Shown: positions 1 to 5,582 of the stretch, in pieces
Numbering within the stretch: the stretch's first letter is position 1
Layout of the letters: every line of letters starts with the position of its first letter
Assembly: GCA_003477345.1 (NCBI GenBank)
Contig: DMTG01000203.1
Location: 1-10,625 of the forward strand
Source: Succinivibrionaceae bacterium
GTDB lineage: Bacteria > Pseudomonadota > Gammaproteobacteria > Enterobacterales > Succinivibrionaceae
DNA length: 10,625 nt
Reading direction: 5' to 3'
Translations under genes and position numbers: made by a program
Notes under the pieces: generated by a model
What the model saw: the letters and a program-made list of their open reading frames with translations, nothing else
Databases searched by the model: none
What the model was told of the DNA's origin: nothing

Positions 1-413
1 TATATTTCATAAAGTAACATCACTTTTTTTGCAAAAGTGGTACAGAGCTTTCTGCAAAGTTGTACATACTCACGAGGGTGCATCACTATCGGCTTTACAG
101 CCATTTGAAAATGCAAAACTCGGGCAGAATGATTTTAAGAAAAAGGATACCTTATCATTTTTAGTCAAAAATACTCGGGCAGGTATTTATTTTATATTTC
201 ATAAAGTAACATCACTTTTTTTTGCAAAAGTGGTACGGATTTTCTGCAAAAGTGGTACAGAAACAAATACGATGAATAAAGGGCGCAGAGGCATTTTGAT
301 AAGAAAAACTCGGGCAGCGCTAAATCAACCTAAAAATCAGGTCTAAGGAGTCGGGCAGCTATTTTTTATATATTTCATAAATTAAAGGCACTTTTTCTGC
401 AAATGTGGTACAG
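1..413. repeat. Iteron-like direct repeat array, GCAAAAGTGGTACAG boxes
   Basis: Five copies of a 15-bp box, consensus GCAAAAGTGGTACAG, lie in the same orientation at 31-45, 54-66 (degenerate and shorter), 224-238, 246-260 and 399-413. The first four form two pairs with start-to-start spacings of 23 and 22 bp, about two helical turns, which is typical of protein-binding iterons. The first box of the first two pairs and the last box are each preceded by a repeated AT-rich element that begins TATATTTCATAAA (1, 193 and 369). Copies 1 and 2 of that element are identical over 30 bp apart from one T in a T-run. The array is probably cut by the left edge of the window. Known parallel: iterons at plasmid origins or partition sites. 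That this is an origin is inference only. Confidence 0.75.
118..358. repeat. Second box family, ACTCGGGCAG, interleaved in the array
   Basis: The 10-mer ACTCGGGCAG occurs exactly at 118-127, 173-182 and 308-317, and as AGTCGGGCAG at 349-358. The boxes come in pairs between the pairs of GCAAAAGTGGTACAG boxes, so the order is two of one kind, two of the other, repeated. The second box of each pair stands 10 bp before a TATATTTCATAAA element. This suggests a composite unit of about 176-193 bp bound by two different proteins, or by one protein with two site types. The binding partner is unknown. Confidence 0.7.
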
Positions 414-436
414 ATCAAAAAAAATACTCAGTAAAA

Positions 437-476
437 TTTACAACCAACTTTCATTATAGATATTACTTTAGTAATA
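437..476 (+). promoter_or_regulatory. Candidate promoter with palindromic operator
   Basis: A TTTACA hexamer (437-442) and a TATTAC hexamer (461-466), 18 bp apart, form a plausible sigma-70 promoter for the 253-aa gene starting at 511. The -10 hexamer is the left arm of a perfect inverted repeat, TATTAC-TTTA-GTAATA (461-476). A repressor binding there would block the promoter, which suits autoregulation. The surrounding sequence is very AT-rich, so chance matches to promoter hexamers are easy and the exact start is uncertain. Confidence 0.4.
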
Positions 477-510
477 TATTAATAATTTTTAATATTTCGC
501 AGAGGTACGC

Positions 511-1272
511 ATGAGCGACTATAAAATCTCCCTTGATATAAATACCGGAATTCTGTCCCTTGATTTGGGATTTAAGTATGCAAGATTTCGTTACATGGCA
601 GCAGAAATTTTACTCAAAGAGAAGAAGAAGGGATTTAACTTTGAAGATAGAATTTCTATGTCTGAATTTGTACAGGCAATTAAATTCTGTTCTGAACATT
701 TTGAGTCTGTATCTCTCGGAATAGATAAAGTAGTTTTTCTCGTATTTCTTTACTTTCTCAAAGAAAAATTTGCTAGAGAATTTGAAGAAATCAGAAAGAA
801 AGGAAAAGACTATGAATATTGGTTCATAAATGTGTCTATTCGAGATTCAGAAAAATTTAAAACAGAAGGGATGACCGAATCAAAGATACTTGAAGATTTC
901 TATCTCGAAAATAATCTTGCCTTCAATAATATCGCCTGGGAGTATACCGTCTTTAATCAGAAGACCAAGAAACAGGCGATTATAGATCCAAGATATATAA
1001 AAGAGCATGACTGTTATGACATAGATAAGCAGGCATATAAAGTTAAAGCGTTCAGAGTCTGCTCAAAAGAATCTAGGGGGCTCATCAAAAAGTATGAAGA
1101 GATCTTAGTGCCAATAAGAAAAAGTCTGAATACACGTAGCAGATTTCATTTATATGAATCAGCATTGAGTGCACAGCAGAATAAACTCTATAAGATACTT
1201 ACAAGAACCAACCTCAAAGATTCGTCAGAGGTAACTGATTTGTATGAGGACGCAGAGCAAAACGAAGAATAA
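511..1272 (+). CDS. Unrecognised 253-aa protein next to the iteron-like array
   Basis: I do not recognise this protein. The ATG at 511 is supported by AGAGG at 501-505. The product is soluble-looking, rich in Lys, Glu, Phe and Tyr, with no signal peptide. A short hydrophobic stretch (about residues 71-83) fits a buried helix better than a membrane span. Residues 186-232 are basic and probably helical. The C-terminal tail (239-253) is acidic. The gene is much more AT-rich than the tra genes, which suggests a separate origin. It lies directly downstream of a direct-repeat array and a palindromic operator, as plasmid replication initiators and partition or copy-control proteins often do. No winged-helix Rep_3, RepA or ParB signature could be seen, so a replication role is only an inference from position. 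It could equally be an accessory protein. Confidence 0.7.
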   Translation: MSDYKISLDINTGILSLDLGFKYARFRYMAAEILLKEKKKGFNFEDRISMSEFVQAIKFCSEHFESVSLGIDKVVFLVFLYFLKEKFAREFEEIRKKGKDYEYWFINVSIRDSEKFKTEGMTESKILEDFYLENNLAFNNIAWEYTVFNQKTKKQAIIDPRYIKEHDCYDIDKQAYKVKAFRVCSKESRGLIKKYEEILVPIRKSLNTRSRFHLYESALSAQQNKLYKILTRTNLKDSSEVTDLYEDAEQNEE

Positions 1273-2330
1273 AATTAAATTGTAATAGTAGCTCTTGTGA
1301 TTGTCTGTCACGTAGAATAACGTGCCCTCGTAAGCAGAATAAAAAACGTGGCAGAAAATCAGAGCGTGAATGTCGTTAATACTGTCATAAAAAAAACAGA
1401 GCGTGTCTTAATTAAAAATCTTGCCGTGTGTCCTGCACAAAATCCAAATTGAGCCACACCCACTCCCAATTCCCCACCCTCTCAAAATTGTCCGACAGAA
1501 AATTACAATGCGCAGTTCCACGTCCAAGACAAAAATACATCAGGAAGTGTAATAAAAAATACCGCAAGACGGCCATGTGTTCCGTTAAAAAATTACGCAG
1601 AGAGACACGTCATGTCACGTTAAAAATAAAAAGCGTGGGAGCCTAGAGTCTGGAGACAAGATCGGTACTAAAAAAAATAACCAAACCTGCACCCCACTCC
1701 CGATTAAAAATCAGAGAGCGAGAATAGGAAAAACACAGAGGCGTGTTAGAAGACGTAAGAGAGTCGTCAGTGTGACGGTAAAGCTCAGCAGTCATTTAAT
1801 AAAAAATCCCTCGTACATTTCAGACACCACCCCGCACCACCCACCTATTGTGAGACAGAGAATTTTAATTATCCTCTTCCGCCTTAAAAAAGAACCTCAC
1901 TCCTGCGCCTTTAAAATCCGTTTAAGAAAACGCGAGGGCACGCAGATGTCCGTGACAGTAAAACGGTGTTTACGGAAGGTGCCAAGATTGGTGATAAAAA
2001 TTAAGAGAAACTAAAAAAGTTAGACTCAGAATTCTGGAGGCATATATGCGGTAAAAAAACGGGTGAGACATTTCGAAGACGGCGCACTATGACGGATTAA
2101 AAACCAGAGCGTGTCACAGCGCGTAATTTTACGGTTAAGCTGGAGCGTTCACCGGGGAGAAAAAAAATAAAACCAGATGGCATAATCACGAGAGACAAGT
2201 ACCCTAAAAATTACCTATTGAGTGTCAGAGAATTTTAATTCGTAATAGCGTTGCAGCTCCCGTAAAAATATTTACGTAGATACCGCCGTCTCTGACGTAA
2301 AAAAATTTTTTTTAAAAGTGATAATTTTTT
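1273..2330. repeat. Gene-free kilobase of degenerate short repeats
   Basis: No convincing coding region was found on either strand. Open frames here are short, basic and lack ribosome sites. The sequence alternates A-runs (TAAAAA, TTAAAA) with GC-richer pieces. Recurrent motifs include an A-run followed by CAGAGCGTG (1360-1368, 1397-1405, 2105-2113), with variants near 1711-1722 and 1736-1745. C-rich blocks of CACCCACTCCC type occur near 1456, 1690 and 1824, and GTGACAG/GACAGAGAA-like elements near 1491, 1851, 1951 and 2223. The A-runs are mainly on the plus strand, giving strand asymmetry. It may be a decayed repeat array, a structured DNA region such as an oriT or leading region, or a non-coding RNA locus. 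The sequence does not decide between these. Confidence 0.55.
1844..2240. repeat. Direct repeat pair, 27 bp, CCTATTG...CAGAGAATTTTAATT
   Basis: Copy 1 spans 1844-1870 and copy 2 spans 2214-2240. Both start CCTATTG and end in the identical 15-mer CAGAGAATTTTAATT, with a small rearranged segment (TGAGA versus AGTGT) between. The copies are 370 bp apart. This is the clearest long match inside the repeat-rich kilobase and suggests duplication followed by divergence. Confidence 0.65.
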
Positions 2331-2349
2331 GCACCATAAAAATGCAAAA
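2261..2349. other. AT-rich boundary with inverted repeats and an A7T8 tract
   Basis: Three elements follow one another: a perfect inverted repeat CGTAAA-AATA-TTTACG (2261-2276), an A7T8 tract (2299-2313), and TTTTGCA...TGCAAAA arms (2327-2333 and 2343-2349) around a 9-nt loop. The A7T8 block should be intrinsically bent or easily melted. It sits at the junction between the repeat-rich kilobase and the promoter region. It may be a DNA-unwinding or protein-binding element. The A-run and T-run could also give bidirectional termination. No function is shown by the sequence alone. Confidence 0.4.
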
Positions 2350-2427
2350 TTAAAAAATCCCAAAATTTCGAATATCGCCCTTCTACAAAATTATCGCTGC
2401 ACAGCACACATAATCCCCTGCCTTATC

Positions 2428-2456
2428 TTGTCTATTGGCCCTTGCAGACTTATAAT
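2428..2456 (+). promoter_or_regulatory. Strong candidate sigma-70 promoter
   Basis: TTGTCT (2428-2433) stands 17 bp before a perfect TATAAT (2451-2456). Transcription would begin near 2463 and read rightwards through a leader of about 320 nt into the small membrane-protein genes from 2787. This is the best promoter match in the non-coding regions examined. The length of the leader leaves room for a regulatory RNA. Confidence 0.6.
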
Positions 2457-2483
2457 AGACCCATCTTTAAGATCGTCATCAGA

Positions 2484-2497
2484 AGACGTTAACGTCT
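2484..2497. promoter_or_regulatory. Perfect 14-bp palindrome, possible operator
   Basis: AGACGTTAACGTCT is a perfect palindrome, lying about 20 bp past the expected start of transcription from the TTGTCT/TATAAT promoter. The position fits an operator for a dimeric repressor. No neighbouring gene in the window is an obvious repressor. Confidence 0.45.
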
Positions 2498-2541
2498 GTC
2501 GTGAACAGTTACGTTTAATGCGTAGCCCAGTAACTTCCCAA

Positions 2542-2562
2542 AAAAGAGATTTTGTCTCTTTT
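2542..2562 (+). other. Hairpin in the leader, followed by an A-run
   Basis: AAAAGAGA (2542-2549) pairs perfectly with TCTCTTTT (2555-2562) around a 5-nt loop. The right arm ends in TTTT on the plus strand, and the left arm is preceded by A. It could act as a weak terminator or attenuator in either direction. The stem is mostly A-T and so not very stable. Confidence 0.35.
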
Positions 2563-2641
2563 CAAAAAAATCCCCTGCCAGGGAAAACTTTTTATCCTGC
2601 GCCTCTGGGGACATCACCTTCAGACGATACCTTTATCTCTG

Positions 2642-2687
2642 CTGAATTAAACCTCAGCACCCGTAAATTTACTGTCTGAATTAAACC
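2642..2687. repeat. 12-bp direct repeat CTGAATTAAACC
   Basis: Exact copies at 2642-2653 and 2676-2687, 34 bp apart start to start. The first copy is part of a small hairpin, GCTGA...TCAGC (2641-2658). Both lie in the leader before the 52-aa gene and may be protein sites. Confidence 0.45.
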
Positions 2688-2719
2688 GGCATTACCTGTC
2701 CGTAATGTCTCACGCCGAA

Positions 2720-2738
2720 GGGCATACATGCTATGCCC
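2720..2738 (+). other. Hairpin GGGCATA-CATGC-TATGCCC before the 52-aa gene
   Basis: Seven perfect base pairs (2720-2726 with 2732-2738) close a 5-nt loop, ending 48 nt before the ATG at 2787. No T-run follows, so it is more likely a leader-RNA structure or protein site than a terminator. A minor open frame starts inside it at 2733 but has no ribosome site. Confidence 0.4.
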
Positions 2739-2786
2739 GTCAGGAGCGTTTCATGTGTGCTCTTCATTTACTTTTGGAGAACCACC

Positions 2787-2945
2787 ATGAAACTATCAAT
2801 CATTTTGTTCGCGGCATCACTTGCAAGCTACATAAGCGCCAGCTTTGTGGACAGGTCAGACGGGTTCACGCTAGTGTTCCTGTCGCTTGGGCTGTTTGCA
2901 GCAGCCTTTATGACTCTGCGCAGCTACGTGAAGCGCACGAACTAA
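2787..2945 (+). CDS. Small two-span membrane protein, 52 aa, unknown
   Basis: The ATG at 2787 follows GGAG at 2776-2779 with normal spacing. An earlier in-frame ATG at 2733 lacks a ribosome site and would add an unlikely Cys-rich leader. The product has two hydrophobic segments (about residues 3-19 and 27-44) separated by the polar turn DRSDG, and a basic end (RSYVKRTN). It is probably an inner-membrane hairpin protein. The first segment could alternatively be a signal peptide. I do not recognise the family. It opens a group of four small membrane-protein genes just before the tra operon. Entry exclusion, pilus accessory or toxin-like roles are all possible and none is shown. Confidence 0.6.
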   Translation: MKLSIILFAASLASYISASFVDRSDGFTLVFLSLGLFAAAFMTLRSYVKRTN

Positions 2946-2989
2946 AACTATTGGGTGTTACTGACGCTCAATAATCAATCTTTTTCTCA

Positions 2990-3022
2990 CCCATCTGGGA
3001 GACATTACAGCTCCCGCATGGG
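2990..3022 (+). terminator. Strong two-tier hairpin between small genes
   Basis: CCCAT (2990-2994) pairs with ATGGG (3018-3022), and inside it GGGAG (2997-3001) pairs with CTCCC (3011-3015), separated by a 2x2 internal loop. The apical loop is 9 nt. It lies in the gap between the genes ending at 2945 and starting at 3067. No T-run follows directly, so it may be an RNA stability or attenuation element rather than a true terminator. Confidence 0.4.
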
Positions 3023-3066
3023 CAAAGCCGTTCTGTCTCCCCGTTTTATTTTTTAAAGGAGGAAAC

Positions 3067-3360
3067 GTGAACGAGAGTGAAAAAGAAAAATTCAGGCTTG
3101 AATGTCTGCGTGAGTATCGCAAGGCAGAGGCGGCCAATGCGAGAGGTTTACGTCTTGCATATCTGGCAGCTGAATTTGCCTGCATGGCTCAGCTGTTTAC
3201 AGACATCATGGCTATGTTCGGTTCAACAGAACAGCTAACGGTATATTTTTATTGGAAAATACTGCTGGAAGCAATTGGTTGTTTAGTGCTTGGTTTATTA
3301 ACAATCCATGCGGTTGAAAAACTGCGCACTCTCACCGATAATATAGTTATGACGGAGTAA
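3067..3360 (+). CDS. Small membrane-associated protein, 97 aa, unknown
   Basis: A very strong ribosome site (AAAGGAGG, 3055-3062) stands 4 bp before a GTG start at 3067. The N-terminal half is charged and probably helical (MNESEKEKFRLECLREYRKA). It is followed by a moderately hydrophobic stretch (about residues 28-50) and a clear membrane span (about 62-82, ILLEAIGCLVLGLL). The C-terminus is polar. It could have one or two spans. I do not recognise the family. It is followed after 6 bp by the next gene, whose ribosome site GGAG (3354-3357) overlaps this stop codon, so the two are translated from one message. Confidence 0.65.
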   Translation: MNESEKEKFRLECLREYRKAEAANARGLRLAYLAAEFACMAQLFTDIMAMFGSTEQLTVYFYWKILLEAIGCLVLGLLTIHAVEKLRTLTDNIVMTE

Positions 3361-3366
3361 AAAGCT

Positions 3367-3534
3367 ATGATAGATCTGAATGAATATCAGTTTTTGCGCT
3401 ACTCAATTTTAGTTTTATTTCCATTTTTTGCTGCATTTTGCCTATTCGGCCCGAGTATATACGAAATATACTTAGACAAAAAAGCCGAAAAGACAAATAA
3501 AGCGAGAAAGGAAAAAGAAGCTGAGAAAAAGTAA
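3367..3534 (+). CDS. Small single-span membrane protein, 55 aa (duplicate copy 1)
   Basis: ATG at 3367, nine bases after GGAG (3354-3357), ending TAA at 3532-3534. The product begins MIDLNEYQFLRYSILVLF. It has one membrane span (about residues 10-29), then LFGPSIYEIYLDKK, and a lysine- and glutamate-rich tail. It is clearly a paralogue of the next gene. Shared landmarks are MIDL, LRY, LVLF, LFGP, IYE, LDKK and KEKEAE, and the DNA is also strikingly similar around the span. It is short enough to be missed by gene finders with a 60-aa cut-off. The function is unknown. Confidence 0.65.
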   Translation: MIDLNEYQFLRYSILVLFPFFAAFCLFGPSIYEIYLDKKAEKTNKARKEKEAEKK

Positions 3535-3548
3535 GACTAGGAAAAGCT

Positions 3549-3746
3549 ATGATTGATTTAACAGCTACGATAGACTTAACTCAACACGAGTGGTTGCGTT
3601 ACACGCTTTTAGTTTTATTTCTTCTTGTAGCCATATTTGTCTTATTCGGCCCTGTTATATACGAAAGGCATTTAGACAAAAAAATGCTAGAAAGGAAAGA
3701 AAAAGAAGCTGAGACTGGTGAAAGCCACAACGCTCAATCTAGCTAA
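3549..3746 (+). CDS. Small single-span membrane protein, 65 aa (duplicate copy 2)
   Basis: ATG at 3549 with AGGA at 3539-3542, 14 bp after the paralogue's stop. Both copies start in the context AAAAGCTATGAT, so the duplication includes the translation start region. Relative to copy 1 this protein has about seven extra residues near its N-terminus (after MIDLT) and a different tail (ETGESHNAQSS). One membrane span lies at about residues 16-37, followed by LFGPVIYERHLDKK. The basic segment after the span suggests the C-terminus faces the cytoplasm. The family is not recognised. It is the last gene before the hairpins at 3752-3803. Confidence 0.7.
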   Translation: MIDLTATIDLTQHEWLRYTLLVLFLLVAIFVLFGPVIYERHLDKKMLERKEKEAETGESHNAQSS

Positions 3747-3751
3747 AAAGG

Positions 3752-3803
3752 CAGATCTCTTTTAGATCTGTCGTCACTTAAAGTCCTGCCTATGCGGGAC
3801 TTT
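3752..3803 (+). terminator. Double hairpin closing the small-gene cluster
   Basis: The first hairpin is CAGATCT-CTTTT-AGATCTG (3752-3770), seven perfect pairs. The second pairs AAAGTCCTGC (3780-3789) with GCGGGACTTT (3794-3803) across a 4-nt loop, ten pairs including one T-G wobble. The second has the A-stem-T shape of a bidirectional Rho-independent terminator and starts 34 bp after the stop codon at 3746. It separates the small-gene message from the tra operon. Confidence 0.65.
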
Positions 3804-3886
3804 ATGCTTTCTGGGACACACTGTCCGCCACAGCGCCCTATCTTAAATTTTCCGCACTTAAAAATTCTTTAAAACCTCAAAACGGC

Positions 3887-3944
3887 GATTTTTGCCCCTA
3901 TCAACCAAAAATCTTTTACACGCGCCCTACATAATGAGCATATT
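3887..3944 (+). promoter_or_regulatory. Candidate tra operon promoter with inverted repeat
   Basis: A perfect 8-bp inverted repeat, GATTTTTG (3887-3894) and CAAAAATC (3906-3913), is followed at once by TTTACA (3915-3920) and, 18 bp later, CATATT (3939-3944). This gives a plausible sigma-70 promoter for traL (ATG at 3971), with an operator-like element touching the -35. The start of transcription would be close to 3951, leaving a short leader with GAGGAAG as ribosome site. The -10 is a moderate match. The remaining gap (3804-3886) holds only a small inverted repeat, GGACA-CAC-TGTCC (3814-3826). Confidence 0.45.
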
Positions 3945-3970
3945 CACAACTGTTTTTGAGGAAGTTGAAT

Positions 3971-4312
3971 ATGCAACCTGTAAGAATTCCGACAGAGCAG
4001 GACGAGCCAGCATGGATCCTGGCATGGCGTACTGACGAGATTGTTCCGTTTATCGTGCTTTTCGGTATAGGTGTGATCACAAGACATCTGACAATTTTCT
4101 GCATCATAGGCTACATAATCTTTACTGTATACAAGCGTCTGCGCTCACGTTTCCCTCGAGGCTATCTGGTGCACTGGCTGTATGGGCATTCGGCATGGGT
4201 ATTTTCCATGACCAGAAGTCTAAAAGATCCGTTCTCAACCCGTTACATCAGTAACGAGGTGCCGACTCCGTTTGACATCAGCAAGCTCAAATTAAAGAAG
4301 CAGGGAAAATAG
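3971..4312 (+). CDS. traL: Conjugative transfer protein TraL (VirB3-like)
   Basis: TraL is a small inner-membrane component of the F-type type IV secretion system, needed for pilus assembly and thought to correspond to VirB3. This 113-aa protein has the family shape: a short polar N-terminus, two adjacent membrane spans (about residues 24-38 and 39-54), a basic turn (YKRLRSRFPRG), then the conserved-looking YLVHWLYGHSAW segment and a polar C-terminus. I chose ATG 3971 because GAGGAAG (3958-3964) gives normal spacing. An upstream in-frame TTG at 3956 overlaps that ribosome site. It is the first gene of the tra operon, as in IncA/C and SXT-type elements. The traE start follows 3 bp after the stop. 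Confidence 0.9.
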   Translation: MQPVRIPTEQDEPAWILAWRTDEIVPFIVLFGIGVITRHLTIFCIIGYIIFTVYKRLRSRFPRGYLVHWLYGHSAWVFSMTRSLKDPFSTRYISNEVPTPFDISKLKLKKQGK

Positions 4313-4315
4313 TTT

Positions 4316-4945
4316 ATGCAGCACGCAGTAATGAAATCTCTGCTGGACACGTTAAAGAAAAAGGTATGGCTTAACCGCATAGCTTTTGTAAGTGCGGCCT
4401 TTTCTACCTGTGTAATGACAGGTCAGCTGATGACCAATGACACCACAGTAACCGCCATTCCGTGGACGCTGCAGTACACCTCAAGGATCACAGAGAACAG
4501 CGCGGACACTTCCTACCAGATTGCATGGGGACTGGCACTTGCCATGATGTTCGGCAACTGCAATTACGGCGTAGTGGACACGATTGAGCCGCGTATCCGT
4601 CCGCTTTTACCCAAAAAGAGCACTGAGGCCACTATCAGGGCACTGCGCAAACAGGCAGAGCAGTTCAAAGAGTCCCGTATTACGGTGAGGTATGAAATTG
4701 AGAGCTACACCGCCGAAGACGGCAAGGTTTTTGTAGAGGGCAGTTACTACATCAAGGCGCCGGGCGTGGCTGAACGCAGGCATCTTAGAACCTACGAGTT
4801 TGAGATCCGCATGAAAGATTACCAGCCGGTCATTCAGTATATGACCACCTATGAAGATCATGCTCACACCAAAGCTTACCTGAAGGAAATGGAGAAGCTG
4901 CGCAGACAGGCTGAGCAGGAGGAGAGAGCAAGTGTCGCAAATTAA
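4316..4945 (+). CDS. traE: Conjugative transfer protein TraE, first copy (VirB8-like)
   Basis: TraE is a bitopic inner-membrane protein of the F-type pilus assembly apparatus and is related to VirB8. This 209-aa product is close to the usual length. It has a short cytoplasmic N-terminus, one membrane span (about residues 20-39), then a periplasmic domain with AIPWTLQ, LALAMMFGNCNYG, VFVEGSYYIKAPG and RTYEF, and a charged C-terminal helix (186-206). The start at 4316 has AGGGA at 4302-4306. A second in-frame ATG at 4331 would remove five residues and remains possible. The gene overlaps by 14 bp a second traE that is clearly homologous. Such tandem copies are not the normal arrangement. Confidence 0.9.
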   Translation: MQHAVMKSLLDTLKKKVWLNRIAFVSAAFSTCVMTGQLMTNDTTVTAIPWTLQYTSRITENSADTSYQIAWGLALAMMFGNCNYGVVDTIEPRIRPLLPKKSTEATIRALRKQAEQFKESRITVRYEIESYTAEDGKVFVEGSYYIKAPGVAERRHLRTYEFEIRMKDYQPVIQYMTTYEDHAHTKAYLKEMEKLRRQAEQEERASVAN

Positions 4946-5582
4946 CGAGTCATTTCAGTCGCTGCAGAAGGAGAGCACGTACGGTCACGTACTGGTGGCC
5001 GTTTTCTGTGTACTGTCGGCCATTCTGTCAGTCTTTGTTCTTATCCAGAAGCCGATCACCATCCTTGTGCCGTGGACAAGTCAGCACAGCGCCTACATCT
5101 CACAGGACTTTGCAACGGAGTCCTATAAGGTCATCTGGTCACTGGCACTGGCCCAGATGTTTGGTAACGTCAATTACGGCGATGTCGATCTTATAGAGTC
5201 ACGCATCGCTCCGATGCTGCCAAATGACAGCTACCAGAGCACAATAACCGCTCTGAGAGCACAGGCCATGCAGTTTAAGGACAACCGCGTGTCCGCCCGT
5301 TTTGAAATCAGCAAATACACCTATGAGCCTGCCACTGACAAGGTCTTTGTGGAAGGCAGCTACTATCTCAAAGCTCCGGGCATTGCAGAAAAGAAACACA
5401 AGAGAACCTACGAATTCATCATCGGCATGGAGAGCTATATGCCAAATCTCGACGAAGTGGCCAAGAAAGGTCAGAAATACGCCTTTATGCCGCAAATCCT
5501 ATATATGAACACCTACGAAGACGTCGCACGTACTCAGCAGTACCTCGAGGAACTTGATAAACAAGGAGTTAAAGTTAAATGA
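4932..5582 (+). CDS. traE: Conjugative transfer protein TraE, second copy (VirB8-like)
   Basis: The GTG start at 4932 lies inside the end of the first traE, eight bases after AGGAGGA (4917-4923). The product (216 aa) aligns with the first copy almost without gaps for 165 residues: PW at about 47-50, LALA-MFGN-NYG at 71-84, KVFVEGSYY at 137-145 and RTYEF at 158-162. Over residues 137-164, 22 of 28 positions are identical. The membrane span is about residues 19-38. A segment of about 15 residues (near 170-185) absent from copy 1 precedes the shared QILYMNTYED/QYMTTYED motif. Both copies keep the family motifs, so both look functional. They may form a mixed oligomer. Its stop overlaps the traK start as ATGA. 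Confidence 0.9.
   Translation: MSQINESFQSLQKESTYGHVLVAVFCVLSAILSVFVLIQKPITILVPWTSQHSAYISQDFATESYKVIWSLALAQMFGNVNYGDVDLIESRIAPMLPNDSYQSTITALRAQAMQFKDNRVSARFEISKYTYEPATDKVFVEGSYYLKAPGIAEKKHKRTYEFIIGMESYMPNLDEVAKKGQKYAFMPQILYMNTYEDVARTQQYLEELDKQGVKVK

Noticed and set aside
29..346. 105-aa open frame across the iteron-like array
   Set aside because: It runs through the direct repeats, has no good ribosome site and its protein is only a translation of the repeats.
1428..2014. Two short basic open frames (72 and 80 aa) in the repeat-rich kilobase
   Set aside because: No ribosome sites, very Lys/Arg-rich low-quality composition, and they follow the A-run repeats.
1273..2330. Phased A-tract curvature as the role of the A-runs
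   Set aside because: The A-runs are 30-60 bp apart and not spaced at helical repeats.
2329..2679. 116-aa open frame from a TTG start
   Set aside because: It spans the TATAAT promoter, the 14-bp palindrome and the hairpins, and has no ribosome site or recognisable domain.
2705..2974. 89-aa open frame overlapping the 52-aa gene in another frame
   Set aside because: His/Cys-rich product without domain or ribosome site; the 52-aa frame has a ribosome site and coherent membrane segments.
3956..3970. TTG start for traL, five residues upstream
   Set aside because: The TTG overlaps the GAGGAAG ribosome site that serves the ATG at 3971.
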